64,000 bases of DNA. Origin: Microbacterium psychrotolerans (GTDB lineage Bacteria; Actinomycetota; Actinomycetes; Actinomycetales; Microbacteriaceae). The notes under the pieces were generated by a model. It was not told the origin of the DNA and made no database searches. It saw only the letters and a program-made list of their open reading frames with translations. Location of the stretch: positions 62,001 through 126,000 of the forward strand of contig NZ_JAVFWO010000003.1 of assembly GCF_031085295.1 (NCBI RefSeq), read 5' to 3'. Of this stretch, positions 32,963 through 41,585 are shown one piece after another. The position numbers were made by a program, and so were the translations under genes. Numbering within the stretch: the stretch's first letter is position 1; each line of letters starts with the position of its first letter.

Positions 32963-34153
32963 CTACTGGCCGCCCTCGGTGAGGGTGACGTCGATCGGCG
33001 TGTACTCGCCGGCGACCTCGACGCCCTCGTCCTTCAGCTCGGCGAGCGCCTTCTCGATGTACTCGTTCGAGTAGGCCGAGTCGGCGGGCTCGGTGGTGAT
33101 CAGCTCGAGGTCGTCCTGGTTCTTGGCCGACAGCGCTCCCGCCACGGTCTTGTCCCACGCGGCCTCGTCGACGAGTCCGAAGTCGGCGCCCGTCCAGATC
33201 AGCTTGTTGACCTCGTTCATCTGCCAGAGCTGGTGCACGGGTCCGACGGGGAACGCGGCCTCGGCGTTGGACGCGATGTCATAGACGATCGTCGCCGCCT
33301 CCTCGGGGTTGTCCCGGGCGTAGATCCAGCCCTTCGTCACGGCCTTCAGGAACCGGACAGCCGCGTCGGCGTACGCCGGGTCGTCCTCGAGGCGCTGCGT
33401 ATCGGCCCAGATCGCGTCCTGCAGCATGGCGCCTTCGGTCTCCTCGTACGAGATGACGTCGAAGTCCTCGGGCTGGTAGAGCTCGCCCGTCTCCGGGTTC
33501 ACCACCTCGAGGATCTGAGCCCACTCGTTGTACGTCATCGCCTGGGCGGCGTCGACATCGCGGTCGAGCAGGGCGTTCATCGAGAAGTCCTGCGTCGTGA
33601 TCGAGACCGAGGTGGAGTCGAGGTCCTCCGCGGCCATCGCCGCGAAGATCTCCCACTCGTTGCCGAAGCCCCACGAGCCGATGCGCTTGCCTTCGAAGTC
33701 CGAGACGGACGTGATGCCGTCGCCCTTCCACGCCACCTGCAGGGTGCCCGACTTCTGGAATACCTGCGCGATGTCGGTGAGCTCGACGCCGGTCGCCTCC
33801 AGTGTGCCCAGCACCTTGGGAACCCAGGCGATCGCGAAGTCGACGTCGCCGGCGACGAGGGCGTCCTGCGGCACGATGTCGCCGCCCGAGGGCACGATCT
33901 CGACGTCGTCGAAGCCCTCCTCCTCGAAGTAGCCCTTCTCCTGGGCCACGTAATAGCCGGCGAACTGCGCCTGCGGCAGCCACTGCAGCTGCAGCTTGAT
34001 CGAGCTGAGCGGTTCGAAATCCGCGTCGTCGCCGCTGTCGCCGGAGTCGCCGGAGCCTGAGCAGGCGGCGAGAGCCAGTGCCGCGATGGTCGCGACGGAT
34101 GCCGCGGCCAGCCCACGTCGGAGACCTACGCTGCGTGAGTTGCTGTGTCTCAT
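32963..34153 (-). CDS. ABC transporter substrate-binding lipoprotein, NMT1/THI5-like
   Basis: This 396-residue protein has a signal peptide with a lipobox ending at C31 (LALAAC) and a Gly/Ser/Asp linker. LQLQWLPQAQFAGYYVAQEKGYF follows (split here as residues about 52-74), characteristic of the NMT1/THI5-like pyrimidine-binding family. It probably binds a pyrimidine or its ring-reduced form outside the cell. AAAGGAA precedes the ATG. Together with two permeases and one ATPase it forms the importer of the pyrimidine operon. Confidence 0.88.
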   Translation of the reverse strand: MRHSNSRSVGLRRGLAAASVATIAALALAACSGSGDSGDSGDDADFEPLSSIKLQLQWLPQAQFAGYYVAQEKGYFEEEGFDDVEIVPSGGDIVPQDALVAGDVDFAIAWVPKVLGTLEATGVELTDIAQVFQKSGTLQVAWKGDGITSVSDFEGKRIGSWGFGNEWEIFAAMAAEDLDSTSVSITTQDFSMNALLDRDVDAAQAMTYNEWAQILEVVNPETGELYQPEDFDVISYEETEGAMLQDAIWADTQRLEDDPAYADAAVRFLKAVTKGWIYARDNPEEAATIVYDIASNAEAAFPVGPVHQLWQMNEVNKLIWTGADFGLVDEAAWDKTVAGALSAKNQDDLELITTEPADSAYSNEYIEKALAELKDEGVEVAGEYTPIDVTLTEGGQ

Positions 34154-34187
34154 TGCGTTCCTTTCGTGTGGTGCGTCTTTTCTTGGT

Positions 34188-34206
34188 GGTCGAGCCTGTC
34201 GAGACC
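34188..34206. repeat. Short imperfect palindrome GGTCGAGCCTGTCGAGACC
   Basis: The arms GGTCGA and TCGAgACC form an imperfect dyad in the 59-nt gap between permease and binding-protein genes. Related GGTCGAG...CTCGACC words are common between genes in Microbacteriaceae in my recollection, so it may be a dispersed repeat. Confidence 0.4.
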
Positions 34207-34212
34207 CGCCGG

Positions 34213-35046
34213 TCAGGCCGGCGACCGCCTCGTCGCCAGCCGCTCGAGCAGCGTGGTCACGAGGAAGAACACGAGGCCGATGATGATGCCGCCGAGCACG
34301 TACGCCCACGCGAGGGCGGCACGCCCCGATTTCGCGTAGGTCGCGATGGCGGTGCCGATGCCGTCGGCCGGCCCGCCGAAGTACTCGGCGACCAGCGCCG
34401 CGATCACGGCGAGCGAACTCGCGATGCGCAGGCCCGTCATCAGGTAGGGGAGTGCGGTCGGCAGGGTGAGCACGCGGAACGTCTGGAAGCCGGATGCCGC
34501 CGACGAGCGCAGCAGGTCGCGATGCACGGGCCGGGTCTGGCGGAGGCCGCGCAGGACGTTTACGAAGACCGGGATGAAGGCCGCGATCGTCGCCACCGCC
34601 TGCCGCCCGAACTGACTCGACGCCCCGAACATGGTGTTGAGGATCGGCGTGACCGCGACGATCGGGATGACCGCGAGCGCCGACACCAGCGGGGCGAGCA
34701 TGCCGTCGACGGGTCGGGCCGCGGCGGCGAGTCCGGCGAACAGGAGCGCGAGGAGCGATCCGACCACGAGGCCGATCAGCGCGTTCGTGGCCGTGATCTT
34801 CATGTCGTCGAGGATGATCGGGAACCGGCGGACGAACTCCTCGGCGATCGCGATCGGGCTCGGCAGCATTCGCGGCGCGGTGCCGAGCACGTCGACCCAG
34901 AAGATCCAGACTGCGAGGATCAGGATGCCGACGACGATGGGCGCCACCCATCGCAGCCAGCCCGGAAGCTCGCGCTCGCCGGGACCGGGTCCCGGCGCCC
35001 GGCCCGTCGGCGGGGCGGGCAGCATGGTGGTGGCGGCATCCGTCAT
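34213..35046 (-). CDS. ABC transporter permease (SsuC/NMT1-system type)
   Basis: This 277-residue inner-membrane permease has about six helices and the EAA-like loop SSAASGFQTFRVLTLPTALPYLMTG. The SALAVIPIVAVTPILNTMFG segment is typical of taurine/nitrate/pyrimidine-type permeases. ATG overlaps the ATPase stop by 4 nt. It is one of two non-identical permeases of this importer. Confidence 0.88.
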   Translation of the reverse strand: MTDAATTMLPAPPTGRAPGPGPGERELPGWLRWVAPIVVGILILAVWIFWVDVLGTAPRMLPSPIAIAEEFVRRFPIILDDMKITATNALIGLVVGSLLALLFAGLAAAARPVDGMLAPLVSALAVIPIVAVTPILNTMFGASSQFGRQAVATIAAFIPVFVNVLRGLRQTRPVHRDLLRSSAASGFQTFRVLTLPTALPYLMTGLRIASSLAVIAALVAEYFGGPADGIGTAIATYAKSGRAALAWAYVLGGIIIGLVFFLVTTLLERLATRRSPA

Positions 35047-35834
35047 GATTCACCCGCCCTCACGACGGGCGAGCCGTGCAGGGCCTCGCGGACGGCGGTG
35101 ACGCGGTCGAAGAACGCCGCCGACTCCCGCAGCGCCTCGTCGCGCTGTTCGCCGAGACCCGTCTCGATGACGTCGGTGATGCGGCCGGGGCGCGGGCTCA
35201 TCACCACGACGCGGTCGGAGAGGAAGACTGCCTCCGGGATGGAGTGCGTGACGAACACCACGGCGGCCGAGGTCTCGGCGGCGATGCGGGTGAGCTCGGA
35301 CTGAAGCCGCTCGCGGGTCATCTCGTCGAGCGCGCCGAACGGCTCGTCCATGAGCAGGAGCCTCGGCTGCGCGGCGAGTGCGCGCGCGATGGCGACGCGC
35401 TGCTGCATGCCGCCCGACAGCTGGTCGGGGTAGCGGTCGACGAAGTCCGAGAGACCGACCAGCTCGGCGAGTTCTGCGATGCGGGTCGACCGCTCCGCCT
35501 TGCTCGTGCCGTGCAGCTCGAGCGGCAGCCCGATGTTGGCGGCCACCGTGCGCCACGGCAGGAGACCTGCCTGCTGGAAGGCGATGCCGTAGTCCTGGTC
35601 GATGCGGGCGCGCTTGGCAGGCTTGCCGAAGATCTCGAGGGTGCCGCTGGTGGCCTGATCGAGGTCGGCGATCAGGCGCAGCAGCGTGGACTTGCCGCAG
35701 CCCGAGGGGCCGATGAGTGACACGAACTCGCCGGCGGCGACCTCGAGGTCGACCTCGGTGAGCGCGACCACCTCACCGGTCTTCGTCGGGAACACCTTTC
35801 CGACTCCTGCTGCGTGCACGGCAAGGTCCATCAT
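35043..35834 (-). CDS. ABC transporter ATP-binding protein (SsuB/TauB type)
   Basis: This 263-residue ATPase has Walker [10 protein letters not shown], signature LSGGMQQR, Walker [13 protein letters not shown] and [12 protein letters not shown]. The MQQR signature and PFGALDE are typical of the nitrate/sulfonate/pyrimidine group. It overlaps both neighbouring permease genes by 4 nt, so all three are translationally coupled. GAGG lies 8 nt before ATG 35834; a second ATG follows at once. Confidence 0.9.
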   Translation of the reverse strand: MMDLAVHAAGVGKVFPTKTGEVVALTEVDLEVAAGEFVSLIGPSGCGKSTLLRLIADLDQATSGTLEIFGKPAKRARIDQDYGIAFQQAGLLPWRTVAANIGLPLELHGTSKAERSTRIAELAELVGLSDFVDRYPDQLSGGMQQRVAIARALAAQPRLLLMDEPFGALDEMTRERLQSELTRIAAETSAAVVFVTHSIPEAVFLSDRVVVMSPRPGRITDVIETGLGEQRDEALRESAAFFDRVTAVREALHGSPVVRAGES

Positions 35835-36760
35835 GCGGTGGCCTCTCCTCTGCGGTAGTTGGCGAGTCCGAGGCCGATCAGGGCCACCGAGCCGGCGGCG
35901 ATCAGGCCGAGGGCGATCGAGCCGAACGTCGGGCCCCACGGCGCGGCGGGGTCGCTCGAGGCCTGGCCGGCGAGCTGGATCAGCATGCGGCCGATCCCGC
36001 CGCGCATGCCGATGGACACCTCGGCGACGACGGCGCCGAGCACGGCGTTCGCGGCGGCGAGCCGGAGAGCGGGCAGCAGGTGCGGCACCGCGGCGGGCAG
36101 GCGCAGGCGCAGGAGCGTCGGCCAGTAGCCGGCGGCGTAGCTGTTCATCAGATCGAGATGGATGCGGTCGGGTGAGCCGAGGCCGCGGAGCACGCCGACG
36201 GCGACCGGGAAGAACGCGAGGTACGAGGCGATGACCGCGACCGACAGCCACTGCGGCCACGAGCCGCCGCCGCGGTCGATCTGGTTGCCGATCGCGTTGA
36301 CGACCGGGGCGAAGGCGATGAGCGGCACGATCTGGCTGACCACGATCCAGGGGAGCAGGCCCCACTCCAGCAGGCGCCAGCGCTGCATGACGAGACCGAG
36401 CACCGCACCGACCGCGACGCCGATCAGCCAGCCGACCGCCGCGATGCCGAGCGTCACGAGCGCGGCGCCGGCGACCGAGACCCACAGCGGCGGGGTGTCG
36501 CCGCCGCTGGTCGGAGCGAACAGCCGGGCGACCATGTCCCACACGTGCGGCATGGCCCGGTCGTGGGTGCGCGGCAGGATCATGACCCCCGAGCCGGACT
36601 CGCCGGCCACCGCCCCGATCACGAATCCGTCGCTCGGGCCGAGGAACTTGTACAGCTCCCACAGCACCAGCACGGCGAGCACGCCGAGGGCGCCCCAGCC
36701 CGCGGCGATCCAGCCGCGCAGCTCGCCCTGCCTCCGCGCCGACCAGCCGATCGGTCTCAT
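35831..36760 (-). CDS. ABC transporter permease (second, SsuC type)
   Basis: This 309-residue permease has a longer periplasmic insert after the first helix (residues about 45-85) and six or so membrane helices. The coupling loop is NSYAAGYWPTLLRLRLPAAVPHLLPALR. It heterodimerises with the permease at 34213-35046, by analogy with two-permease NMT1 systems. It starts 10 nt after the LLM oxidoreductase gene in the same operon. Confidence 0.87.
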   Translation of the reverse strand: MRPIGWSARRQGELRGWIAAGWGALGVLAVLVLWELYKFLGPSDGFVIGAVAGESGSGVMILPRTHDRAMPHVWDMVARLFAPTSGGDTPPLWVSVAGAALVTLGIAAVGWLIGVAVGAVLGLVMQRWRLLEWGLLPWIVVSQIVPLIAFAPVVNAIGNQIDRGGGSWPQWLSVAVIASYLAFFPVAVGVLRGLGSPDRIHLDLMNSYAAGYWPTLLRLRLPAAVPHLLPALRLAAANAVLGAVVAEVSIGMRGGIGRMLIQLAGQASSDPAAPWGPTFGSIALGLIAAGSVALIGLGLANYRRGEATA

Positions 36761-36770
36761 GCCGCAGTCC

Positions 36771-37787
36771 TCACTTCTTCGCGGCGACGTGGGTCTGGAG
36801 CGCGGGGATCACGGTCTCGCCGTACACGCGGAGGGTCTCCTCCTTGTTGTCGTGCTGCAGGTAGCCGGCGAACTGCGTGACGCCGAGCTCGCGCAGCTGC
36901 TCGAGCTTGGCGATGTGGTCGTCGGCGGTGCCGAGGATGCAGAAGCGCTCGACGATCTCGTCGGGCACGAAGTCGACGTGGTCGTTGTCGGCCTTGCCGT
37001 GGGTGTTGTAGTCGTAGCCCTGGCGGCCGGCGATGTAGTCGGTCAGCGCGTCGGGAACGGCCCCGTGCTCGCCGTACTTGGCGACGATGTCGGCGACGTG
37101 GTTGCCCACCATCCCGCCGAACCACCGGCACTGGTCGCGCATGTGCGCCCGGTCGTCGCCGATGTACATGGGCGCGGCCACGCAGAAGGCCAGCGACTCG
37201 GGGTCGCGCCCGGCGGCGGCCGCGGCCTCCTTCACCGTCTTGATCATCCAGGCGGCGATGTCGACGTCCGCGAGCTGCAGGATGAACCCGTCGCCGACCT
37301 CGCCGGTGAGCTTCAGCGCCAGCGGGCCGTACGCCGCCACCCAGACGTCGAGCTGCGACCCGCGGCTCCACGGGAACTGCAGGGTCGCGCCCTTGTACTC
37401 GACCGGGCGGGAGTTGGCGAGCTCCCGGATCACGTGGATCGACTCGCGCAGCTCGGCCATCATCACCGGCTTGCCGTTCGTGACGCGCACGGCCGAGTCA
37501 CCGCGGCCGATGCCGCAGATCGTGCGGTTGCCGTACATCTCGTTGAGCGTGGCGAAGACGGACGCCGTGACCGTCCAGTCGCGTGTCGCGGGGTTGGTGA
37601 CGAACGGTCCGACGGTGACGCGGTTGGTCTCGGCGAGGATCGCGGAGTGGATGACGTACGGCTCCTGCCACAGCAGGTGCGAGTCGAACGTCCACACGTG
37701 GCTGAACCCGTGCGCCTCGGCGAGCCGAGCGAGCTGCACGGTACGCGCAGCGGGCGGATTGGTCTGCAGAACGACTCCGAAGTCCAT
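36771..37787 (-). CDS. LLM-class flavin/F420-dependent oxidoreductase (TIGR03842-like)
   Basis: This 338-residue bacterial luciferase-like protein has the TIM-barrel landmarks FGVVLQTNPP at the start, HVWTFDSH, ICGIGRGDSAVR near residue 95, and WVAAYGPLALKLTGEVGDGF. It resembles the LLM subfamily (TIGR03842) that is repeatedly found with dihydropyrimidinase genes. LLM enzymes use FMNH2 or F420. The operon lacks the PydA/PreAT flavoproteins that normally reduce uracil or thymine. This enzyme may therefore supply a ring-reducing or ring-modifying step, or act on an N-heterocycle related to pyrimidines. This is inference. Confidence 0.82.
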   Translation of the reverse strand: MDFGVVLQTNPPAARTVQLARLAEAHGFSHVWTFDSHLLWQEPYVIHSAILAETNRVTVGPFVTNPATRDWTVTASVFATLNEMYGNRTICGIGRGDSAVRVTNGKPVMMAELRESIHVIRELANSRPVEYKGATLQFPWSRGSQLDVWVAAYGPLALKLTGEVGDGFILQLADVDIAAWMIKTVKEAAAAAGRDPESLAFCVAAPMYIGDDRAHMRDQCRWFGGMVGNHVADIVAKYGEHGAVPDALTDYIAGRQGYDYNTHGKADNDHVDFVPDEIVERFCILGTADDHIAKLEQLRELGVTQFAGYLQHDNKEETLRVYGETVIPALQTHVAAKK

Positions 37788-37817
37788 GGTTGCTCCTAGG
37801 TCAGCGACCGCGGACGG

Positions 37818-39251
37818 TCAGATGAGGTACTGCGAGAGGCCGCGCTTGAGGAAGCGGCCGTCGCCCTTGGAGCCGTGGTACTGCCCCCCGTCCACCACGA
37901 CCTTGCCGCGGGAGATCACGGTGTCGACGTGCCCGTCGATCTCGAATCCCTCCCACGCCGAGTGGTCCATGTTCATGTGATGGGATGCCGCGGAGATGCG
38001 GGTGTGGCCGTTCGGGTCGTAGACCACGACGTCGCCGTCGGCGCCGGGCTGGATGACGCCCTTGCGGCCGTAGAGGCCGAACATGCGTGCGGGCGTGGTC
38101 GAGGTGAGCTCGACCCACCGCTCGAGCGTGATCTTGCCGGTGACGACGCCCTGGTACATGAGGTCCATGCGGTGCTCGACCGACCCGATGCCGTTGGGGA
38201 TCGCGCGGAAGTCGTCGAGACCGAGGTCCTTCTGCCCCTTCATGCAGAACGGGCAGTGGTCGGTCGACACCATCTGGATGTCGTTGGTGCGCAGCGCCTG
38301 CCACATGTGGTGCTGGTGGCCGTCCCTGCTGCTGCGCAGCGGCGTGGAGCACACCCACTTGGCACCCTCGAACTGCCCCCACTCCTCGCTGAAGGCGCCG
38401 AGCTGCTCCTCGAGCGACAGGTAGAGGTACTGCGGGCAGGTCTCGCCGAACACGTTCCACCCCTGGTCGCGCGCCCACGCGAGCTGGTCTACCGCCTGCT
38501 TGGCGCTCACGTGCACGACGTACAGCGGAGCGCCGGTCAGGTTCGCCAGCATGATGGCCCGGTGGGTGGCCTCCTCCTCCATCTGCCAGGCGCGGGCGAT
38601 GCCGTGGTAGTACGGCGCCTTCTTGCCGGCATCCGCCAGCTGAGCCGCCAGCACGTCGATCGCGGGGCCGTTCTCGGCGTGCATCATCGTGAGCAGGCCG
38701 GTCTCCTGCGAGACCTGCATCGCCTTCAGCACCTGCGCGTCGTCGGAGTAGAAGACGCCCGGATAGGCCATGAAGAGCTTGAAGCTCGAGATGCCCTCGT
38801 CGACGAGCCCGCGCATCGCGGCGAGCGAGTCGTCGTCGACGCCGCCGACGATCTGGTGGAAGCCGTAGTCGATCGCGCAGTTGCCGGCGGCCTTCTCGTG
38901 CCACGCGGCCAGGCCGTCCTGCACGCGCTCGCCATAGCGCTGCACGGCGAAGTCGATGATCGAGGTGGTGCCGCCCCAGGCGGCCGCCCGTGTGCCGGTC
39001 TCGAACGTGTCGGAGGCGTTGGTGCCGCCGAACGGCAGCTCCATGTGCGTGTGCGCGTCGATGCCGCCCGGGATCACGTACTTGCCGGTGGCGTCGATGA
39101 CGGTGTCGACGGATGCCGCGACATCCGTCCCGAGAAGCTGCGAGCCCGGCGCCAGCACGGCGGCGATGGTCTCGCCGTCGATGAGCACGTCCGCTTCACC
39201 GCGCCCGGTCGCCGAGACGACGGTCCCGCCGGTGATGAGTGTGGTTGCCAT
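37818..39251 (-). CDS. hydA: Dihydropyrimidinase (D-hydantoinase family)
   Basis: This 477-residue cyclic amidohydrolase has the first metal ligands H67 and H69 in GGIDAHTHMELP and GISSFKLFMAYPG with the carboxylated lysine. TMMHAENG and VVHVSAKQAVDQL provide further His ligands, and VSTDHCPFCMKGQK the metal Asp. It opens dihydrouracil or dihydrothymine to N-carbamoyl-beta-amino acids. It lies 10 nt after the nitrilase-type gene; the ring-opening and next step are therefore encoded side by side. Confidence 0.92.
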   Translation of the reverse strand: MATTLITGGTVVSATGRGEADVLIDGETIAAVLAPGSQLLGTDVAASVDTVIDATGKYVIPGGIDAHTHMELPFGGTNASDTFETGTRAAAWGGTTSIIDFAVQRYGERVQDGLAAWHEKAAGNCAIDYGFHQIVGGVDDDSLAAMRGLVDEGISSFKLFMAYPGVFYSDDAQVLKAMQVSQETGLLTMMHAENGPAIDVLAAQLADAGKKAPYYHGIARAWQMEEEATHRAIMLANLTGAPLYVVHVSAKQAVDQLAWARDQGWNVFGETCPQYLYLSLEEQLGAFSEEWGQFEGAKWVCSTPLRSSRDGHQHHMWQALRTNDIQMVSTDHCPFCMKGQKDLGLDDFRAIPNGIGSVEHRMDLMYQGVVTGKITLERWVELTSTTPARMFGLYGRKGVIQPGADGDVVVYDPNGHTRISAASHHMNMDHSAWEGFEIDGHVDTVISRGKVVVDGGQYHGSKGDGRFLKRGLSQYLI

Positions 39252-39261
39252 GTCCTGCCCC

Positions 39262-40110
39262 CTACGGCTTCGCGATCCGGGTGTACGAGTCGGGACGGCG
39301 ATCGCGGTAGAACTGCCAGTCGTCGCGCATCTCGCGCACCATGTCGAGGTCGAGGTCGCGCACGAGCAGCTCCTCGTGGTCGCCCGAGCCGCGCTCGCCG
39401 ACGAAGTCGCCCCGCGGGTCGATCACCTGGCTCGTGCCGTAGAAGTCCACCGCGAGGTCGCCGTACTCGTTGTCCTCGCGGCCGACCCGGTTGGGCTGCA
39501 GCACGAAGTAGCCGTTGGCGACGGCCGCGGCGGGTCCTTCGACCTCCCACAGCCGGTTCGAGAGCCCGGGCTTCGTGGCGTTGGGGTTGAAGACCATGTG
39601 CGCGTCGGCGAGGCCGAGCTCGCGCCATCCCTCGGGGAAGTGGCGGTCGTAGCAGATGTACATGCCGACGCGCCCCACCGCGGTCTCGAAGACCGGGTAA
39701 CCGAGGTTGCCGGGGCGGAAGTAGAACTTCTCCCAGAACCGGTCGAGGTGCGGCAGGTGATGCTTGCGGTAGGTGCCGAGGATCGTGCCGTCGGCGTCGA
39801 CGAGCACCGCGGTGTTGTAGTACACCCCCGTCTCGGCCTCCTCGTAGATGGGGAGCACCATCACGAGCCCGAGCTCCTTGGCGACGGCGGCGAAGCGCTG
39901 CACGATGGGGCCGTCGACCGGCTCGGCGAAGCGGTAGTACTTCTTGTCCTGCGTGATCCCGAAGTAGGGGCCGTAGAACAGCTCCTGGAAGCACACCACC
40001 TGCGCGCCCTGGCTCGCGGCGTCCCGCGCGAACCCTTCGTGCTTGTCGAGCATCGACTCCTTGTCGCCCGTCCAGGTGGTCTGCGAAATCGCCGCGCGTA
40101 CCGTCGTCAT
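39262..40110 (-). CDS. Nitrilase-superfamily N-carbamoyl-beta-alanine amidohydrolase (beta-ureidopropionase-like)
   Basis: This 282-residue enzyme has the full Glu-Lys-Cys triad: E43 (FQELFYGPYF), K116 (TYRKHHLPH) and C153 (MYICYDRHFPE). The sequence around the Lys and Cys is typical of carbamoyl amidohydrolases that release NH3 and CO2 from N-carbamoyl-beta-alanine. GGAGAGACG precedes the ATG. It is the first gene of the operon, about 130 nt after a promoter. Confidence 0.88.
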   Translation of the reverse strand: MTTVRAAISQTTWTGDKESMLDKHEGFARDAASQGAQVVCFQELFYGPYFGITQDKKYYRFAEPVDGPIVQRFAAVAKELGLVMVLPIYEEAETGVYYNTAVLVDADGTILGTYRKHHLPHLDRFWEKFYFRPGNLGYPVFETAVGRVGMYICYDRHFPEGWRELGLADAHMVFNPNATKPGLSNRLWEVEGPAAAVANGYFVLQPNRVGREDNEYGDLAVDFYGTSQVIDPRGDFVGERGSGDHEELLVRDLDLDMVREMRDDWQFYRDRRPDSYTRIAKP

Positions 40111-40212
40111 CGTCTCTCCGTTCGTGAACCGGCGGATGCCGTGTTCCTCGTCCCTCGGGTGGGACCAGCGGGCTCCGCTCCCGCGGCGGCCCTGCACCCC
40201 GATCCTGTCGAC

Positions 40213-40229
40213 CCGACGTTTCCCGTCGG
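40213..40229. promoter_or_regulatory. Inverted repeat just downstream of the pyrimidine-operon promoter
   Basis: CCGACG (40213-40218) and CGTCGG (40224-40229) flank TTTCC. It lies about 20 nt downstream of the -10 box, where a repressor would block transcription. This is a candidate operator only. Confidence 0.4.
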
Positions 40230-40246
40230 TTTCGGCCTGTGACGCG

Positions 40247-40275
40247 ACAGTAAAGCCTCGCCCGGTGCGGCGCAA
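40247..40275 (-). promoter_or_regulatory. Sigma-70-type promoter of the pyrimidine-catabolism operon
   Basis: On the minus strand -35 TTGCGC (40270-40275) and -10 TACTGT (40247-40252) are separated by exactly 17 nt. The predicted start is near 40240, giving a leader of about 130 nt before the ATG at 40110. The 272-nt divergent region otherwise holds the inverted repeat at 40213-40229 and the -10 of the kinase gene. Confidence 0.6.
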
Positions 40276-40370
40276 TGGTTGGTTCGGCAGACCTTTCGAT
40301 GGATCGCAGGGCGGATGCCGCGGCATCCGCGGTACATCTCTGGGCGGATGCCGTCGCGCAGCGCGTCCCG

Positions 40371-40376
40371 TAACGT
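40371..40376 (+). promoter_or_regulatory. -10 hexamer TAACGT, leaderless histidine kinase gene
   Basis: TAACGT ends 6 nt before GTG 40383 and no ribosome site intervenes, as in leaderless actinobacterial mRNAs. Confidence 0.55.
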
Positions 40377-40382
40377 GAAACG

Positions 40383-41585
40383 GTGTTCCGCCGCTTGAAG
40401 ACGTACCAGCTGGTCACCGACGTGTCGATCGCACTGGTCTTCCTGCTGGTCGCATGGCCGGTCGAGGCGGTCATGGCGACGGGCGCGTTCGGCGTGGAGT
40501 ACCTGTTCGGCTCGGAGGGGCACACCGCGTTCGGCCTGCTCATCGCCGGCATCTTCAGCGCCGCCCTCGCGGTGCGCCGGCTGTCACCGGCGCTCGCGCT
40601 CGGGCTCGCGTGGCTGGGCGCTGTGGCGCAGATCGGCCTCGGGCGCCCGCCCAGCTTCTCGGACGTCGCGATCTTCGCGGTGCTGTACGCCACCGCGGCG
40701 TACGGGGTGCGGCCGGTGTACTGGGCAGGGTTCACCTCCGCGATCGTCGGCGCGCTCGTGATCACCGTCTACCTCTTCGCCGGACCCGTGTTCGCCGGTG
40801 GCGGGCTGTCGTGGCAGACGCTGCCCGTCGCCCTCGTCACGCTCGTCGCGGCAGCGTTCGCCCTGGGGCTCTCGTGGACGATCGGCGCGCTCGTGCGCAC
40901 GGCGGTGCGCGCGCGGGAGAACCGCGAGGCGCAGCAGCGCGCCGAGGCGGAGACCGTCGCCGAGCAGGAGCGGGTGCGCATCGCCCGCGACATGCACGAT
41001 GTCGTGGCCCACTCGCTCGCCGTCGTCATCGCCCAGGCCGACGGCGCGCGTTATGCCGCCGCGGCGGATCCCGCCGTGGCGACCGACGCGCTGGCGACGA
41101 TCTCGAGCACCGCGCGTTCGGCGCTCGCCGACGTTCGGCTGCTCCTCGGCCAGCTGCGCCACCGCCAGGGAGACGGGCCGCAGCCGACGATCGCCGATCT
41201 CGAAGAGCTCTACGCACAGGTGCGCGCCGCCGGCGTCGAGCTGCGCGTCGACGTCGACCCCGCGCCGCAGCGCAGCTCGGCCGAGGGCGAGCCGGCGGCA
41301 GCCGTGCAGCTCGCGGTCTACCGCATCCTGCAGGAGGCACTGACGAACGCGCTCCGCCACGGCGCCCCCGGTGGACCCGTCGACGTGCGGCTCGCGTGGC
41401 TTCCCGACCGCGTCGAGCTCGACGTGCGCAACCCGATCGTGCCGGGCACCCAGCCGGGGAGGTTCGGCCATGGCCTCATCGGCATGCGCGAGCGCGCGCA
41501 GCTTGCCGGCGGCCGCCTGGACGCGGCCGACGAGTTCGGCGCCTTCACCGTGCGCGCGCACCTGCCGATCGGGGAACTCGCATGA
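40383..41585 (+). CDS. Two-component sensor histidine kinase (HisKA_3 type)
   Basis: This 400-residue kinase has about five N-terminal membrane helices (residues 10-170). The dimerisation/phosphoacceptor region follows, with H205 in RDMHDVVAHSL, then a GHKL ATPase with the N-box EALTNALRHG and HGLIGMRER. It lacks a large extracellular sensor, so it probably senses an intramembrane or envelope signal. The response regulator start overlaps its stop by 4 nt. Confidence 0.9.
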   Translation: MFRRLKTYQLVTDVSIALVFLLVAWPVEAVMATGAFGVEYLFGSEGHTAFGLLIAGIFSAALAVRRLSPALALGLAWLGAVAQIGLGRPPSFSDVAIFAVLYATAAYGVRPVYWAGFTSAIVGALVITVYLFAGPVFAGGGLSWQTLPVALVTLVAAAFALGLSWTIGALVRTAVRARENREAQQRAEAETVAEQERVRIARDMHDVVAHSLAVVIAQADGARYAAAADPAVATDALATISSTARSALADVRLLLGQLRHRQGDGPQPTIADLEELYAQVRAAGVELRVDVDPAPQRSSAEGEPAAAVQLAVYRILQEALTNALRHGAPGGPVDVRLAWLPDRVELDVRNPIVPGTQPGRFGHGLIGMRERAQLAGGRLDAADEFGAFTVRAHLPIGELA

